From assembly GCF_037963865.1 (NCBI RefSeq), contig NZ_CP150170.1, positions 3,906,001-3,970,000 on the forward strand: a stretch of 64,000 nt of DNA. Direction: 5' to 3'. Position 1 is the first letter of the stretch. Each line of letters begins with the position of its first letter. Below, piece after piece: positions 1 to 7,872 of this stretch. Under the pieces are notes generated by a model that worked only from the letters and a program-made list of their open reading frames with translations, did not search any database and was not told the origin of the DNA. The DNA is from Paenibacillus sp. FSL R10-2734. GTDB lineage: Bacteria; Bacillota; Bacilli; Paenibacillales; Paenibacillaceae. A program made the position numbers and the translations under genes.

Positions 1-95
1 GCGATTGTCTGATTGTTGTTCCACCAGAGGAACAAGGTTTATCTGCGGGAGCTAAAGTGACTATAATCAAGCTACCTGGAGAAATACGCGGATAG
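1..95 (+). CDS. C-terminal end of a MoeA-like molybdopterin molybdenumtransferase (partial)
   Basis: The window opens inside a reading frame (frame 3) that ends at the TAG at 93-95. The last 30 residues contain CLIVVPPEEQGLSAGAKV followed by a short hydrophobic beta strand, which resembles the C-terminal domain IV of MoeA, where a small barrel ends the protein. MoeA inserts molybdate into adenylated molybdopterin in Mo-cofactor synthesis. Only the tail is visible, so the family call rests on one short motif and is tentative. Confidence 0.5.
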   Translation, partial: DCLIVVPPEEQGLSAGAKVTIIKLPGEIRG

Positions 96-180
96 GATTA
101 AGGCGAAATGAACTTTTCGACATTAATAATACGATGGAAATAGCTAATTATCTGATGCGCCAACGGCATTGTTCTCAACA

Positions 181-208
181 TTTCAACATATGAAAAATTC
201 ACAATAGA
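181..208. repeat. 28-bp direct repeat, copy 1 (beside xerS)
   Basis: This 28-bp sequence begins TTTCAACATATGAAAA and ends TTCACAATAGA. It recurs in the same orientation at 4184-4211 with 26 of 28 bases identical. It contains a TTTCA-N5-TGAAA inverted core. It lies between the MoeA tail and the 3' end of xerS. Confidence 0.7.
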
Positions 209-260
209 AAAGCCGATAATTCTAGTTTATGCTAATCCGATCAGTTTTTCTAAACCATGT

Positions 261-316
261 AAAAAGAGAGCCGGCCACACCTATTCCATAAAATTGGAAG
301 GGTAGAGCCGGCTTTA
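261..316 (-). terminator. Terminator of xerS
   Basis: AGCCGGC at 306-312 pairs with GCCGGCT (read on the minus strand) at 269-275, and a run of T follows on the minus strand. It lies directly after the xerS stop. Confidence 0.65.
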
Positions 317-324
317 GTGAAAAA

Positions 325-1407
325 TCAACTATCCAAACGGCGTTCGATTGCCTCGGACATCGTCTTGTCAGTGAGATGAGCATAGATTTCGGTTGTTTCT
401 GTAGATGCGTGCCCGAGCTGTTCTTTTGTTTTATAAATATCATTTTGTAGATAATAGTCTGTTGCAAAAGAGTGACGAAGCTTATGTACCGTTAGATAAG
501 GCTTGCCAAAGCGTTTGGCATATTTAATAATCATTTCTTGAATGGCTCTTTTGGTCATGCGCTTACCTTCTTGACGTCCGTTGGGCAAAGCGATAAACAA
601 TGCTTTCTCCCTCTTTGGCGTCTTATAACGAGATTGACGTAGGGTTAAATATAGAGCTAGGTCATCCTTAGCTTGTTCTCGAAAATAAACTGGAGTCTTG
701 AACGTTTCATCATTGTTCCCTTTTCGGGTAACATAGATTAGCTTGTTGTTAACGTCCAAATCATCCACGTTCAGATTGACTACCTCGGATACACGCAGGC
801 CAGAATTCAGAATTAGACTAGCAATACAGGCATCGCGCTCACGATTCAATTGAAAGGAATAGTAGGCTTGCTTATTTCCTTCAACATCTCGTCCATATCC
901 TTCATAAATATAACCCACGAATTCCAGAAGCTCTTCATCTTCCAAAATCTTGCCCTTCAATTTAGCAGCGGTATCCTTAGGCTTATGTGTTCGTTTAACT
1001 TCAACCTTGGCCATAATATTTCGTTTAAGCAATGGATAGAAATTCTCATCCTCAGCGATTTGACTTAAATAATGAAATAAGGAACGCAAGGCGGACAGTT
1101 TACGGGACACGGTTACACGTGTATTAGTTCCCTCTGCTCGGGTAGTAAGATGCAGACGGTATCCAACAATACTATCCATATGCAGAGTTTCCAATTCAAG
1201 CAGCGTTATCTCTGTGTTGGAACTGGCCTGAGAGAGACCTTCAGCACGCAGCCAGCCAAAAAAAGATTCATAATCCCGAATATACTCCAGCAGGGTGGAG
1301 GGGGAAAGATCAGGTCGCTTATAGTCAATAAACTGCTGAACGAACCAAGGCATGAGAGGTAGCTTTAGGTCTAGTTTTTTTCGGTCATCGTTCTTTTGAA
1401 CGCTCAT
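325..1407 (-). CDS. xerS: Tyrosine recombinase, XerS type
   Basis: A site-specific recombinase of 360 residues, longer than the roughly 300 of XerC/XerD and matching the single-recombinase XerS type. An N-terminal SAM-like core-binding domain occupies about residues 15-125 and the catalytic domain about 155-355. All catalytic residues are present: Arg205 in SGLRVSE, Lys229, His308 and Arg311 in HKLRHS, His333 in GHAS, and nucleophile Tyr342 in EIYAH. The ATG at 1407 is preferred to the upstream one at 1425 because AAAGGTGA lies just before it. XerS proteins resolve chromosome dimers at a dif site; here a 28-bp direct repeat lies beside the gene and again 4 kb away, and four dif-like sites lie nearby. 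A mobile-element integrase is the alternative. Confidence 0.8.
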   Translation of the reverse strand: MSVQKNDDRKKLDLKLPLMPWFVQQFIDYKRPDLSPSTLLEYIRDYESFFGWLRAEGLSQASSNTEITLLELETLHMDSIVGYRLHLTTRAEGTNTRVTVSRKLSALRSLFHYLSQIAEDENFYPLLKRNIMAKVEVKRTHKPKDTAAKLKGKILEDEELLEFVGYIYEGYGRDVEGNKQAYYSFQLNRERDACIASLILNSGLRVSEVVNLNVDDLDVNNKLIYVTRKGNNDETFKTPVYFREQAKDDLALYLTLRQSRYKTPKREKALFIALPNGRQEGKRMTKRAIQEMIIKYAKRFGKPYLTVHKLRHSFATDYYLQNDIYKTKEQLGHASTETTEIYAHLTDKTMSEAIERRLDS

Positions 1408-1570
1408 GTGATTCACCTTTTTCATAGTTTACATATAATTTCTTCCTTCTATCTTATCATGTTTTGTCTTCTTTGGGCTTTGAACATAGCTAATTACATG
1501 GGGCGAACTTGCTCCTGAACTAACTAAGTTATATGATGTGAAGTAAACATAAATGGCAGAGGTGCACCTA

Positions 1571-2080
1571 ATGGATCTTGGAATGGAGCTGGTTCCCAGA
1601 GAGCGGAAACAGACAATAAGCAAACTAATGCAGTTCTATTTATATGATTTCACCCGTTATCTGGAGATTGATGTAGACCAAGATGGAGTATTTCCGTCCT
1701 ATCCGGGACTAGAATCTTTTTGGAGTAGTGGCAACAATAAATTTGTGTATTTGTTCAAGGTGGACGGGCATATCGCTGGTTTTGCTTTAGTAGAACGATT
1801 GTTTCGTAATCCCGAGGGGCAATTTTACATGACTGAGTTTTTTGTGATGCAAAAATACCGCCGAAGCGGTGTAGGGACTTGGGCTGCGCATAAATTGTTT
1901 GATATGTACCCAGGCGACTGGAAGGTTTCGCAGGTACGCGCTAATACGCCTGCACGAAATTTCTGGCATAGAGTAATCGGGGAGTACACCAATGGAGAAT
2001 TCCAAGAGCGCTTTAATCCGCAACAAGGCAATCCAAGTCAATACTTCAACACATTAAATAATAATAGGGTTAATAGTTGA
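1571..2080 (+). CDS. GNAT family N-acetyltransferase
   Basis: A 169-residue protein with the GNAT fold. The acetyl-CoA binding motif A is visible as FFVMQKYRRSGVGT followed by a helix, giving the R/Q-x-x-G-x-G/A pattern as RRSGVG. It would transfer an acetyl group from acetyl-CoA to an unidentified amine. The start at 1571 is preferred over the ATG at 1553 because AGAGGTG at 1558-1564 sits seven bases upstream, whereas nothing ribosome-binding precedes 1553. It is divergent from xerS. Confidence 0.75.
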   Translation: MDLGMELVPRERKQTISKLMQFYLYDFTRYLEIDVDQDGVFPSYPGLESFWSSGNNKFVYLFKVDGHIAGFALVERLFRNPEGQFYMTEFFVMQKYRRSGVGTWAAHKLFDMYPGDWKVSQVRANTPARNFWHRVIGEYTNGEFQERFNPQQGNPSQYFNTLNNNRVNS

Positions 2081-2174
2081 GGGACGTTTGCAAGTTACTC
2101 CAAGTTGTAATCTGATATTGTAGTCATATTTAAATTAATGGTTAGCTTACGACATTTAAGATAAGTACATATTG

Positions 2175-2202
2175 TGTTAACATAACTAATATTATGTAAA
2201 CC
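2175..2202. repeat. dif-like site A
   Basis: Left arm TGTTAACATAA, spacer CTAATA, right arm TTATGTAAACC. This is the 11-6-11 layout of dif sites, and the right arm resembles the XerD-binding arm of known dif sites (TTATGTAAACT in Bacillus subtilis). One of four such sites in the window. It lies between the GNAT stop and the next terminator. Confidence 0.6.
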
Positions 2203-2213
2203 ATCAACCTGAT

Positions 2214-2250
2214 AACCTAACATCCGTGACGGGATGGTTGGGTTATTTTT
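2214..2250 (+). terminator. Rho-independent terminator after the GNAT gene
   Basis: AACCTAACATCC pairs imperfectly with GGGATGGTTGGGTT and is followed by ATTTTT. Confidence 0.6.
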
Positions 2251-2323
2251 GTTCATTATACCCAAGCAGAGATGGGGATTTAGCATATCTTATGATGTAC
2301 TCAATTACAAAGGAGGAGTTATC

Positions 2324-2416
2324 ATGGGCGAGTTTGCAGGAGGTTTTACTTCCACAGGAGCGATTTTGGTTCTGTTTATCCTGTTGGTTATCATCACTAA
2401 AACTCTTTGTCTGTAA
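2324..2416 (+). CDS. YjcZ family sporulation peptide
   Basis: A 30-residue peptide, MGEFAGGFTSTGAI then a hydrophobic helix LVLFILLVIITK. A Gly-rich head followed by one membrane helix is the signature of the YjcZ/YosA sporulation peptides common in Bacillus and Paenibacillus. AAAGGAGG at 2309-2316 precedes the ATG at an ideal distance, which rules out the longer upstream start. The role of the family in the spore is unknown. It has its own terminator. Confidence 0.8.
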   Translation: MGEFAGGFTSTGAILVLFILLVIITKTLCL

Positions 2417-2441
2417 TCCTTTAACATCATGAATAAAGGTT

Positions 2442-2470
2442 CCGTCAGTCTAACGACTGGCGGATTTTTT
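2442..2470 (+). terminator. Terminator of the YjcZ-type gene
   Basis: CCGTCAGTC, loop TAAC, GACTGGCGG, then ATTTTTT. Confidence 0.8.
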
Positions 2471-2548
2471 ATGTCTGGATATGACATTAAGGGTTGGGTG
2501 ATTGTTATGTGACTTACTATATAGAAGGTGACGGTAAAATTTATATAT

Positions 2549-2582
2549 ATTAAACAGTGTTCAATGATTAAACAGCGTTCAA
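2549..2582. promoter_or_regulatory. Tandem repeat operator candidate for the TetR regulator
   Basis: Two 16-bp units starting at 2549 and 2567, ATTAAACAG-T/C-GTTCAA, differ at one base and are 18 bp apart, about two helical turns. They end 20 bases before the TetR start codon. Autoregulation by the adjacent TetR protein is inferred. Confidence 0.6.
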
Positions 2583-2601
2583 AACATGAGGAGACATCTA
2601 G

Positions 2602-3246
2602 ATGACTAAAGAACAACGGCAGATCCGTGAGCATGAGGAAATGAAGAATATGATCTTACAAGCCGCGGCTTTGTTGATTACAGAGGAGGGAATTGAGAAG
2701 CTTTCTATCCGGAAAATTGCAGATCGAATCGAGTATTCTCCGGGAATTATTTATCATTACTTCCATGGTAAAGATGAAATTGTAGAGAAATATTTACAAC
2801 AAAAATACACAGATATGGTTGCCGGACTTCAGTCCGTACAACGCAATGTAGAGCATGAAGTGGCACCAGAGATTCTTTTGAAACAATCGCTTGAGCAATG
2901 GATCAGGGCGATGCTCTCCACAGAAGTAGAATACCGTAATGTAATGCTGAATGATACACCGGCTGTCCTTAGTCACACTGCTGTTCTTTTTAAGGGTGCT
3001 GCTCAGGAACGTAAAGCGATTAGTATGCTCTGCGAATGTCTAGCTAGGTTTGAATCGAATGAACTCCGTGATGATCTTTCGATAGAGCTTACTGCTCAAG
3101 TGATATGGAGTGCTGCATTTGGATTAATTATCCGAGTGATTGTGGAAAAGGATCTGCCTGAAGAACAGGTTGAGGCACTGATTTCTTGTTATTTGGATTC
3201 AATGGTTGCAATAGCAAGATCTGAGAGCGGAAGGGAGCGATTATAA
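2602..3246 (+). CDS. TetR/AcrR family transcriptional regulator
   Basis: A 214-residue one-component repressor. The N-terminal helix-turn-helix covers about residues 15-62, with IRKIADRIEYSPGIIYHYF matching the TetR consensus ending in the Y-x-Y/H-F recognition helix. The C-terminal ligand domain gives no ligand clue. It ends with a TAATGA overlap into the flavodoxin gene at 3246, so the two are co-transcribed. The duplicated motif upstream is the likely operator. Confidence 0.85.
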   Translation: MTKEQRQIREHEEMKNMILQAAALLITEEGIEKLSIRKIADRIEYSPGIIYHYFHGKDEIVEKYLQQKYTDMVAGLQSVQRNVEHEVAPEILLKQSLEQWIRAMLSTEVEYRNVMLNDTPAVLSHTAVLFKGAAQERKAISMLCECLARFESNELRDDLSIELTAQVIWSAAFGLIIRVIVEKDLPEEQVEALISCYLDSMVAIARSESGRERL

Positions 3247-3719
3247 TGAAGACTATTATTATTTATACTTCAAAATATGGATGTACGGAGAAAGCTGCTT
3301 ATTTATTGAAGAATCAATTGGGTGAAGGGACTGAAGTAGTTAATTTGATGCTTGCCAAAGAGCCGACACTAGATCGATATGACACTATCATTTTAGGTGG
3401 GTCTGTTTATTATGGGAAAATACAAAAACAAATGACTGCGTTTGCTTCAAAATTTCAAAATGAACTAGGTAAAAAGCGCGTAGGATTGTTTATTTGTGCA
3501 GGAGCGAAGGGTGAGCAAGCCACACAGGAATTGAAAGCTTCATTTCCAGAAAAGCTGTATAACCATTCAATTACAACAGAAGTGTTCGGAGATGAGATTT
3601 ATGAAGAGAAGCTAACTTTATTAGATCGATTCGTTCTTCGAATGGTAAAAGGGAAGAATAGGAGTGTAAATGGATTATCGAAAGAGACGATTGAGCGGTT
3701 TGCACTTGCGATGAAGTAG
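3246..3719 (+). CDS. Flavodoxin domain protein (HemG-like)
   Basis: A 157-residue FMN-binding flavodoxin fold. The phosphate loop YTSKYGCTEKAA follows strand 1, and ILGGSVYYGKI marks the second flavin loop. This arrangement is found in the HemG/protoporphyrinogen-oxidase-like flavodoxin group. Its start overlaps the TetR stop, so the pair is an operon, and the regulator probably senses a compound linked to this enzyme. The redox partner is not evident. Confidence 0.75.
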   Translation: MKTIIIYTSKYGCTEKAAYLLKNQLGEGTEVVNLMLAKEPTLDRYDTIILGGSVYYGKIQKQMTAFASKFQNELGKKRVGLFICAGAKGEQATQELKASFPEKLYNHSITTEVFGDEIYEEKLTLLDRFVLRMVKGKNRSVNGLSKETIERFALAMK

Positions 3720-3745
3720 CGGTGAAAGTGTGTTGATTATCGACT

Positions 3746-3793
3746 TCTGAGGAATAGTTAACATAATGATTATTATGTTAACTATTCCTCAGA
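3746..3793. repeat. dif-like site B inside a perfect 22-bp inverted repeat
   Basis: At 3756-3783 the arms AGTTAACATAA and TTATGTTAACT flank the spacer TGATTA. The symmetry extends to 22-bp perfect arms (3746-3767 and 3772-3793) with a 4-base loop. It lies between convergent genes and could also serve as a bidirectional terminator, though no T run follows. Confidence 0.65.
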
Positions 3794-3818
3794 CACTTGA
3801 AAGCATTCATTCATGAAA

Positions 3819-4085
3819 TCAGTGGTTACTAATAAAAGAATTGATTTTATCTCTAATAACATCCGCATTTGTCGTAAATAAAATGTAATTAGTACTTTTT
3901 GTGCGGATGAGCAATCGATTTGCTGCTCCGTAAGGCATCCCTATCCGAATCGCAGTTTTATCGCTACCAGCATAAGTAGGATCAAATTCCAGCGCTACAA
4001 TATCTGCCAAGGGGATCACCACTTTTGAGAATTGCCACCGTATGACAAGATTGTCCTCTGATTTCGCTACCTTAATTCCAAGCAT
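3819..4085 (-). CDS. SunI/YnzG-like small PH-fold protein
   Basis: An 88-residue protein, almost all beta strands. The pattern WQFSKVVIPLADI, a central RIGMPYGAANRL and C-terminal YILFTTN recalls the SunI/YnzG family, whose founder gives sublancin immunity. TGGAGGGG precedes the ATG. No lantibiotic genes are nearby, so an immunity role is not supported here. A general PH-like domain protein is equally possible. Confidence 0.55.
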   Translation of the reverse strand: MLGIKVAKSEDNLVIRWQFSKVVIPLADIVALEFDPTYAGSDKTAIRIGMPYGAANRLLIRTKSTNYILFTTNADVIRDKINSFISNH

Positions 4086-4183
4086 GAAACCCCTCCAGTA
4101 TTCAAGTGAAATAACAGCTTATTATGAATAAGAGCTAAGGATAGCCTATCATAAAGGGCCTAATTCATATATTTATTATATAA

Positions 4184-4211
4184 TTTCATCATATGAAAAT
4201 TTCACAATAGA
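4184..4211. repeat. 28-bp direct repeat, copy 2
   Basis: Begins TTTCATCATATGAAAA and ends TTCACAATAGA; 26 of 28 bases match the copy at 181-208, same orientation. The two copies bracket xerS and five further genes. The rest of 4086-4318 shows no gene. Confidence 0.7.
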
Positions 4212-4318
4212 TTAAACAAAATCTATTCCTCACCTTAGGCACTTCATTTCAATTCTACAACTCACATACACCCTACAACCATAAACCATGAAAAAGGTTA
4301 TAACACCAGCTCATTCAT

Positions 4319-5254
4319 TTATACAAGCTTTTTTCCAATCTTAATGGCTAGTTCTATTGCTTGTAAGGCATGATCTAGCTCAATTATTGACGACGTACCA
4401 TCTTTTAGGCATTGAAGTGCATGCTCCAAACTTTTTTCATAGGGATTAGCTGCATCTAATAAAAGATCTTGATTACCTGAAGCGGTATATTCAATTAATG
4501 AGCTTTCCACAGATCCATTCATGTTGTCACTTTCTTGATAGACGAGCTTGCCTTGTTCAAAATAAGCCTCATAACCTACCGAAAAAGGATAAGAGGCCGG
4601 CATTTGTGAAGAAACAACGATCTCTACGGATACATTAGGTTGTTGGAACATCGCACGTACTAAGGCTTGATCACTTTTACCACCATCTGTTCCCCAAACT
4701 GAGTGCGCCTCCGTAGACCCCAGCATCCAGGTCACAAAATCCAATTCGTGAAGCATCAGGTTTGTAGCGATGGCGTGCAGACCGAGGTCTCCCCACAAGG
4801 GCGGTGTTTCTCTTTTTAAGGTGAGGGATAAAAGCTTTCCGTATTTCTCATTTTGAGTCGTTTCGTAAAGATATTTGTACGCAGGATCGAATTTAATAAA
4901 CTGGTTTACGAGGATTCGTGAATCATATTGTTGTTCGGCTTCCTTCATCGCAAGGGCATCTTCTAAGCTGTAGCAAATCGGTGTCTCACAAAATACATGC
5001 TTTCCATTCTTAAGCGCATCAACAGCATATTGCCTATGTAAATTAGAGGGCAAACAGATATCAATCACATCGATGGTGGAATCAAGCATAATATCCTCAA
5101 TATTTGTAGTAATCTCAACGTCTAGGTCCAACTTTAGCTTCTGAAGCTTAGCTTCATTTCTACCAAAGATAATCACTTTGTCTACACGCTCCATTTTCAT
5201 CCATAACTGTGCATGATATGCCCCAAACCCAGTTCCCAATACGCCTACGTTCAT
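4319..5254 (-). CDS. Gfo/Idh/MocA family oxidoreductase
   Basis: A 311-residue NAD(P)-dependent dehydrogenase. The Rossmann motif GVLGTGFGAYH lies at residues 4-14. The family catalytic motif is seen as HVFCETPICY, where the usual EKP is ETP, so Lys is replaced by Thr. That change is unusual and may mean altered chemistry or a non-catalytic role. Substrates in this family are usually sugars or inositols; none can be named here. AAAGGAG precedes the ATG. It is divergent from the WYL regulator, which may control it. Confidence 0.75.
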   Translation of the reverse strand: MNVGVLGTGFGAYHAQLWMKMERVDKVIIFGRNEAKLQKLKLDLDVEITTNIEDIMLDSTIDVIDICLPSNLHRQYAVDALKNGKHVFCETPICYSLEDALAMKEAEQQYDSRILVNQFIKFDPAYKYLYETTQNEKYGKLLSLTLKRETPPLWGDLGLHAIATNLMLHELDFVTWMLGSTEAHSVWGTDGGKSDQALVRAMFQQPNVSVEIVVSSQMPASYPFSVGYEAYFEQGKLVYQESDNMNGSVESSLIEYTASGNQDLLLDAANPYEKSLEHALQCLKDGTSSIIELDHALQAIELAIKIGKKLV

Positions 5255-5301
5255 GTGTATCAGCTCCTTTTATGTAATGAACAAATCATAACCTTCTATT
5301 G

Positions 5302-5329
5302 TTGACAACAGCTTGGCAAGAATTATGAT
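5302..5329 (+). promoter_or_regulatory. Sigma-A type promoter of the WYL regulator
   Basis: TTGACA at 5302-5307, a 16-bp spacer, and TATGAT at 5324-5329, about 37 bases before the start codon. Confidence 0.65.
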
Positions 5330-5365
5330 GTATACTATAAAAAATGAATTTCTTGGAGGCTCCCC

Positions 5366-6322
5366 ATGCGTTTGCACCGTTTGATTGCTATTTTATTATT
5401 AGTGGAATCGAGAGGGAAAATGAAGGCCAATGACCTAGCTCAAGCCTTGGAGACCTCTGTACGTTCTATCTATAGAGACATTGATGTACTAGCTGAAGCT
5501 GGAATACCACTGTTATCCACGCCGGGACCGAATGGTGGCATCTCTTTAATGGAGGGTTATACTGTTAACCTAAATCAGCTTCATGGTGAAGATGTAATCA
5601 ATCTATATTTAACTGGAATGGGGATTCATGCGGGCGGTCATACTCATTCCGGATTAAAGCTAAAGACAACCCTGCTGAAATTAGAAAAAACATTACCCTC
5701 TTCCTATCAGACGGATATCCAGAAGGCACAAAGACGTTTTTATTTCGATGATACGCCTTGGTGGTCAGAACGTATAGAAATCCCCTGTCTGGAGTCGATT
5801 CGGACTGCCGTTTGGAGATCACAAAAACTGAAGATTGAGTACCACAAGATTAACAGAGTCATCTCAAGCAGGAAATTACAGCCTTATGGTCTAGTTGTGA
5901 AAAAAGAAGAGTGGTATCTTATAGCCTACTGTGAAGAAGTCGAACAATTACGCACGTTCAAATGTGAACGAATTGCTTCTACTCAGCTTATGGATGAGGC
6001 GTATGCTATCCCTCAGGAATTTTCATTAGAAAGGCACTGGAAGCAGCAGGAGAGAGGATTTAAGCAAGTTTGTAAAGAGGAAGAGTTTTACTCTGTTGTG
6101 ATTAGAACGGATAAGAGGAGAGAGTCTACCCTACAAGGGGTGGAGATCATGAGTAGGATTGAGGAAGGAGATCAAATATTCCTTACTGTAAATATGTATA
6201 GCTATGAAAGTGCATGTACGAATGTTTGGGGGATGCTAGGTCGAACCGAGATTGTGGAACCTTTGGAGCTGAGACAATATGTGAAAGAGCAGGTGCATCG
6301 GCTACAGAAAATTTATTATTAG
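5366..6322 (+). CDS. YafY-type transcriptional regulator (HTH + WYL)
   Basis: A 318-residue regulator. An HTH_11 winged helix at about residues 5-60 contains KANDLAQALETSVRSIYRDI, followed by a WYL domain from about residue 150 with KLQPYGLVVKKEEWYLIAYC. WYL domains sense ligands or nucleic acid. The start follows TTGGAGG. It is divergent from the Gfo/Idh gene, the obvious candidate target. Confidence 0.82.
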   Translation: MRLHRLIAILLLVESRGKMKANDLAQALETSVRSIYRDIDVLAEAGIPLLSTPGPNGGISLMEGYTVNLNQLHGEDVINLYLTGMGIHAGGHTHSGLKLKTTLLKLEKTLPSSYQTDIQKAQRRFYFDDTPWWSERIEIPCLESIRTAVWRSQKLKIEYHKINRVISSRKLQPYGLVVKKEEWYLIAYCEEVEQLRTFKCERIASTQLMDEAYAIPQEFSLERHWKQQERGFKQVCKEEEFYSVVIRTDKRRESTLQGVEIMSRIEEGDQIFLTVNMYSYESACTNVWGMLGRTEIVEPLELRQYVKEQVHRLQKIYY

Positions 6323-6341
6323 TACAATCGATTATGAAAAA

Positions 6342-6388
6342 AAGACCGTCTCAATTGCATGTTCAGCAATGAAAACGGTCTTGTTCTT
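6342..6388 (+). terminator. Terminator of the WYL regulator
   Basis: AAGACCGT and ACGGTCTT form the stem, followed by TGTTCTT; a run of A precedes it, so it may also stop minus-strand transcription. Confidence 0.6.
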
Positions 6389-6416
6389 ATGTTGAAAAAG
6401 GGTAATTCGTTCATTT

Positions 6417-6444
6417 GGTTTACATAATAATTAATATGTTAACT
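6417..6444. repeat. dif-like site C
   Basis: Arms GGTTTACATAA and ATATGTTAACT around spacer TAATTA. One arm base departs from the palindrome seen in the other sites. It lies between convergent genes. Confidence 0.55.
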
Positions 6445-6493
6445 AATATCGTGTCGCCCCCAAAATAAATCTTGAATTTAATAAATTAACCTT

Positions 6494-7729
6494 TTATGCG
6501 CTAGTCTCAACGCCAAGAGATAACTTCTCTCTAGCCACAAGCCTCTTGTGCGCAACGATTAGAAAAGGAAGACCTATAGCCGTCGTTAAAGCGAGTGGCA
6601 GGAAGATAGTAAGACCGTTCTGAGCCCCATAATGATCCAGCAACACCCCGCCGAAGATAGGTGCGATTACACTCCCCAGATTGTTAAAGCCAATCGTTCC
6701 AAAGTACGTACCTTTCATTTCTGGCTTCGCGATCCGATCGATTAACATATCCATCATCGTAAATAGAAGCACTTCACCTATAGTGAACAGAATGACACTG
6801 AACATTAGAAGGGCTACTCCTCCTGCAAATCCTACTAACAAAAGACTGAGTGCAACGCAGATATTTCCTAGAATTAAAGGAATGATTGGTGAGAATTTGC
6901 TTGCAGTGCGTACAATTGGATATTGCACCACTAACACTGTGATGGCATTGAGTGACAACATATAGGAGAATAGTTGCCCACCATTTGTAAAATGGGTGTT
7001 CATTGCTAAGTATTGCGCCATAGTTGAGCCAAAATGTCCGTATCCTAGCACACAAAAGATCGTACCGAGCAGAACTGGCAAGAATACACGGTCTCTACCA
7101 GTTGTGGCCAAGGCTTCAAGTAAACGTGGTGGTTCAACTTGAGTATGACTCTGCATGGTTGAATGATGCAATTTAAATTGTATGAATAATACAAGCCCGT
7201 ATACAACATATACAATTCCAGCGATCATAAAGGGAAACGTAGATTCGGCAGAACCGAGCTGCACGCCTATAATCGGACCAAAGACAACACCAAGGTTGAT
7301 GGCGGCGTATCTAAGATTAAATACAAGCAGCTTACTTTCAGCTGGTGTAATGTCGGACAAAAGTGCCCGTGAAGTGGGCTCAAATACGGATCTGCATAAT
7401 CCGTTCAGAGTGTTGACCAGGAAGAATACCCACAGATGTTGAGCAACTGAGAATCCGAAAAAAACTGCCGCCCAGCCAAATACGGAGATTAACATCACGA
7501 TTTTGCGGCCTACAATATCCGAGATATATCCTCCGTAGAAGCTGGCCATCACTCCTGCCAATGAACTGACTGCTACCGTAATTCCTGTTTGGGTGGGGGT
7601 AGCTCCAAGGACTTGGGTTAAATAAATGGACAAAAACGGGATGCTCATAGAAGTAACCAAACGTCCGAACATCGTACCCACGATGATAGTCCATGCTAGA
7701 GGGTGAATATGCCTTAGATGCTGATTCAT
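6494..7729 (-). CDS. MFS transporter
   Basis: A 411-residue major facilitator with 12 predicted hydrophobic segments. The loop 2-3 signature is visible as GGYISDIVGRK, and a conserved acidic/aromatic motif follows TM4 (FEPTSRALLSD). The sequence resembles drug or sugar exporters. AGGAGA lies before the ATG. It is divergent from an SgrR-like regulator, an arrangement that recalls E. coli SgrR beside the sugar exporter SetA. Substrate unknown. Confidence 0.8.
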   Translation of the reverse strand: MNQHLRHIHPLAWTIIVGTMFGRLVTSMSIPFLSIYLTQVLGATPTQTGITVAVSSLAGVMASFYGGYISDIVGRKIVMLISVFGWAAVFFGFSVAQHLWVFFLVNTLNGLCRSVFEPTSRALLSDITPAESKLLVFNLRYAAINLGVVFGPIIGVQLGSAESTFPFMIAGIVYVVYGLVLFIQFKLHHSTMQSHTQVEPPRLLEALATTGRDRVFLPVLLGTIFCVLGYGHFGSTMAQYLAMNTHFTNGGQLFSYMLSLNAITVLVVQYPIVRTASKFSPIIPLILGNICVALSLLLVGFAGGVALLMFSVILFTIGEVLLFTMMDMLIDRIAKPEMKGTYFGTIGFNNLGSVIAPIFGGVLLDHYGAQNGLTIFLPLALTTAIGLPFLIVAHKRLVAREKLSLGVETSA

Positions 7730-7819
7730 AATTAAATAGGTCTCCTAATCTGATTGTTTAATATTTGTACTGCATATTCACTGCTGATATATGTATAATT
7801 ATAATGATAAAAGGGGGAA

Positions 7820-7842
7820 GTAAAAGTGTAAGAAACACTTAC
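7820..7842. promoter_or_regulatory. Inverted repeat operator candidate
   Basis: AGTGT-AAGAA-ACACT with outer GTAA/TTAC extensions lies in the 143-bp divergent spacer between the MFS and SgrR-like genes. It could bind the SgrR-like protein. Confidence 0.45.
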
Positions 7843-7872
7843 AACGTTTCACCTTTAAAGGAGTGAACAAAT

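Noticed and set aside
3819..4085. Lantibiotic immunity gene of a sublancin cluster
   Set aside because: The protein is SunI-like, but no precursor, glycosyltransferase or transporter gene is adjacent.
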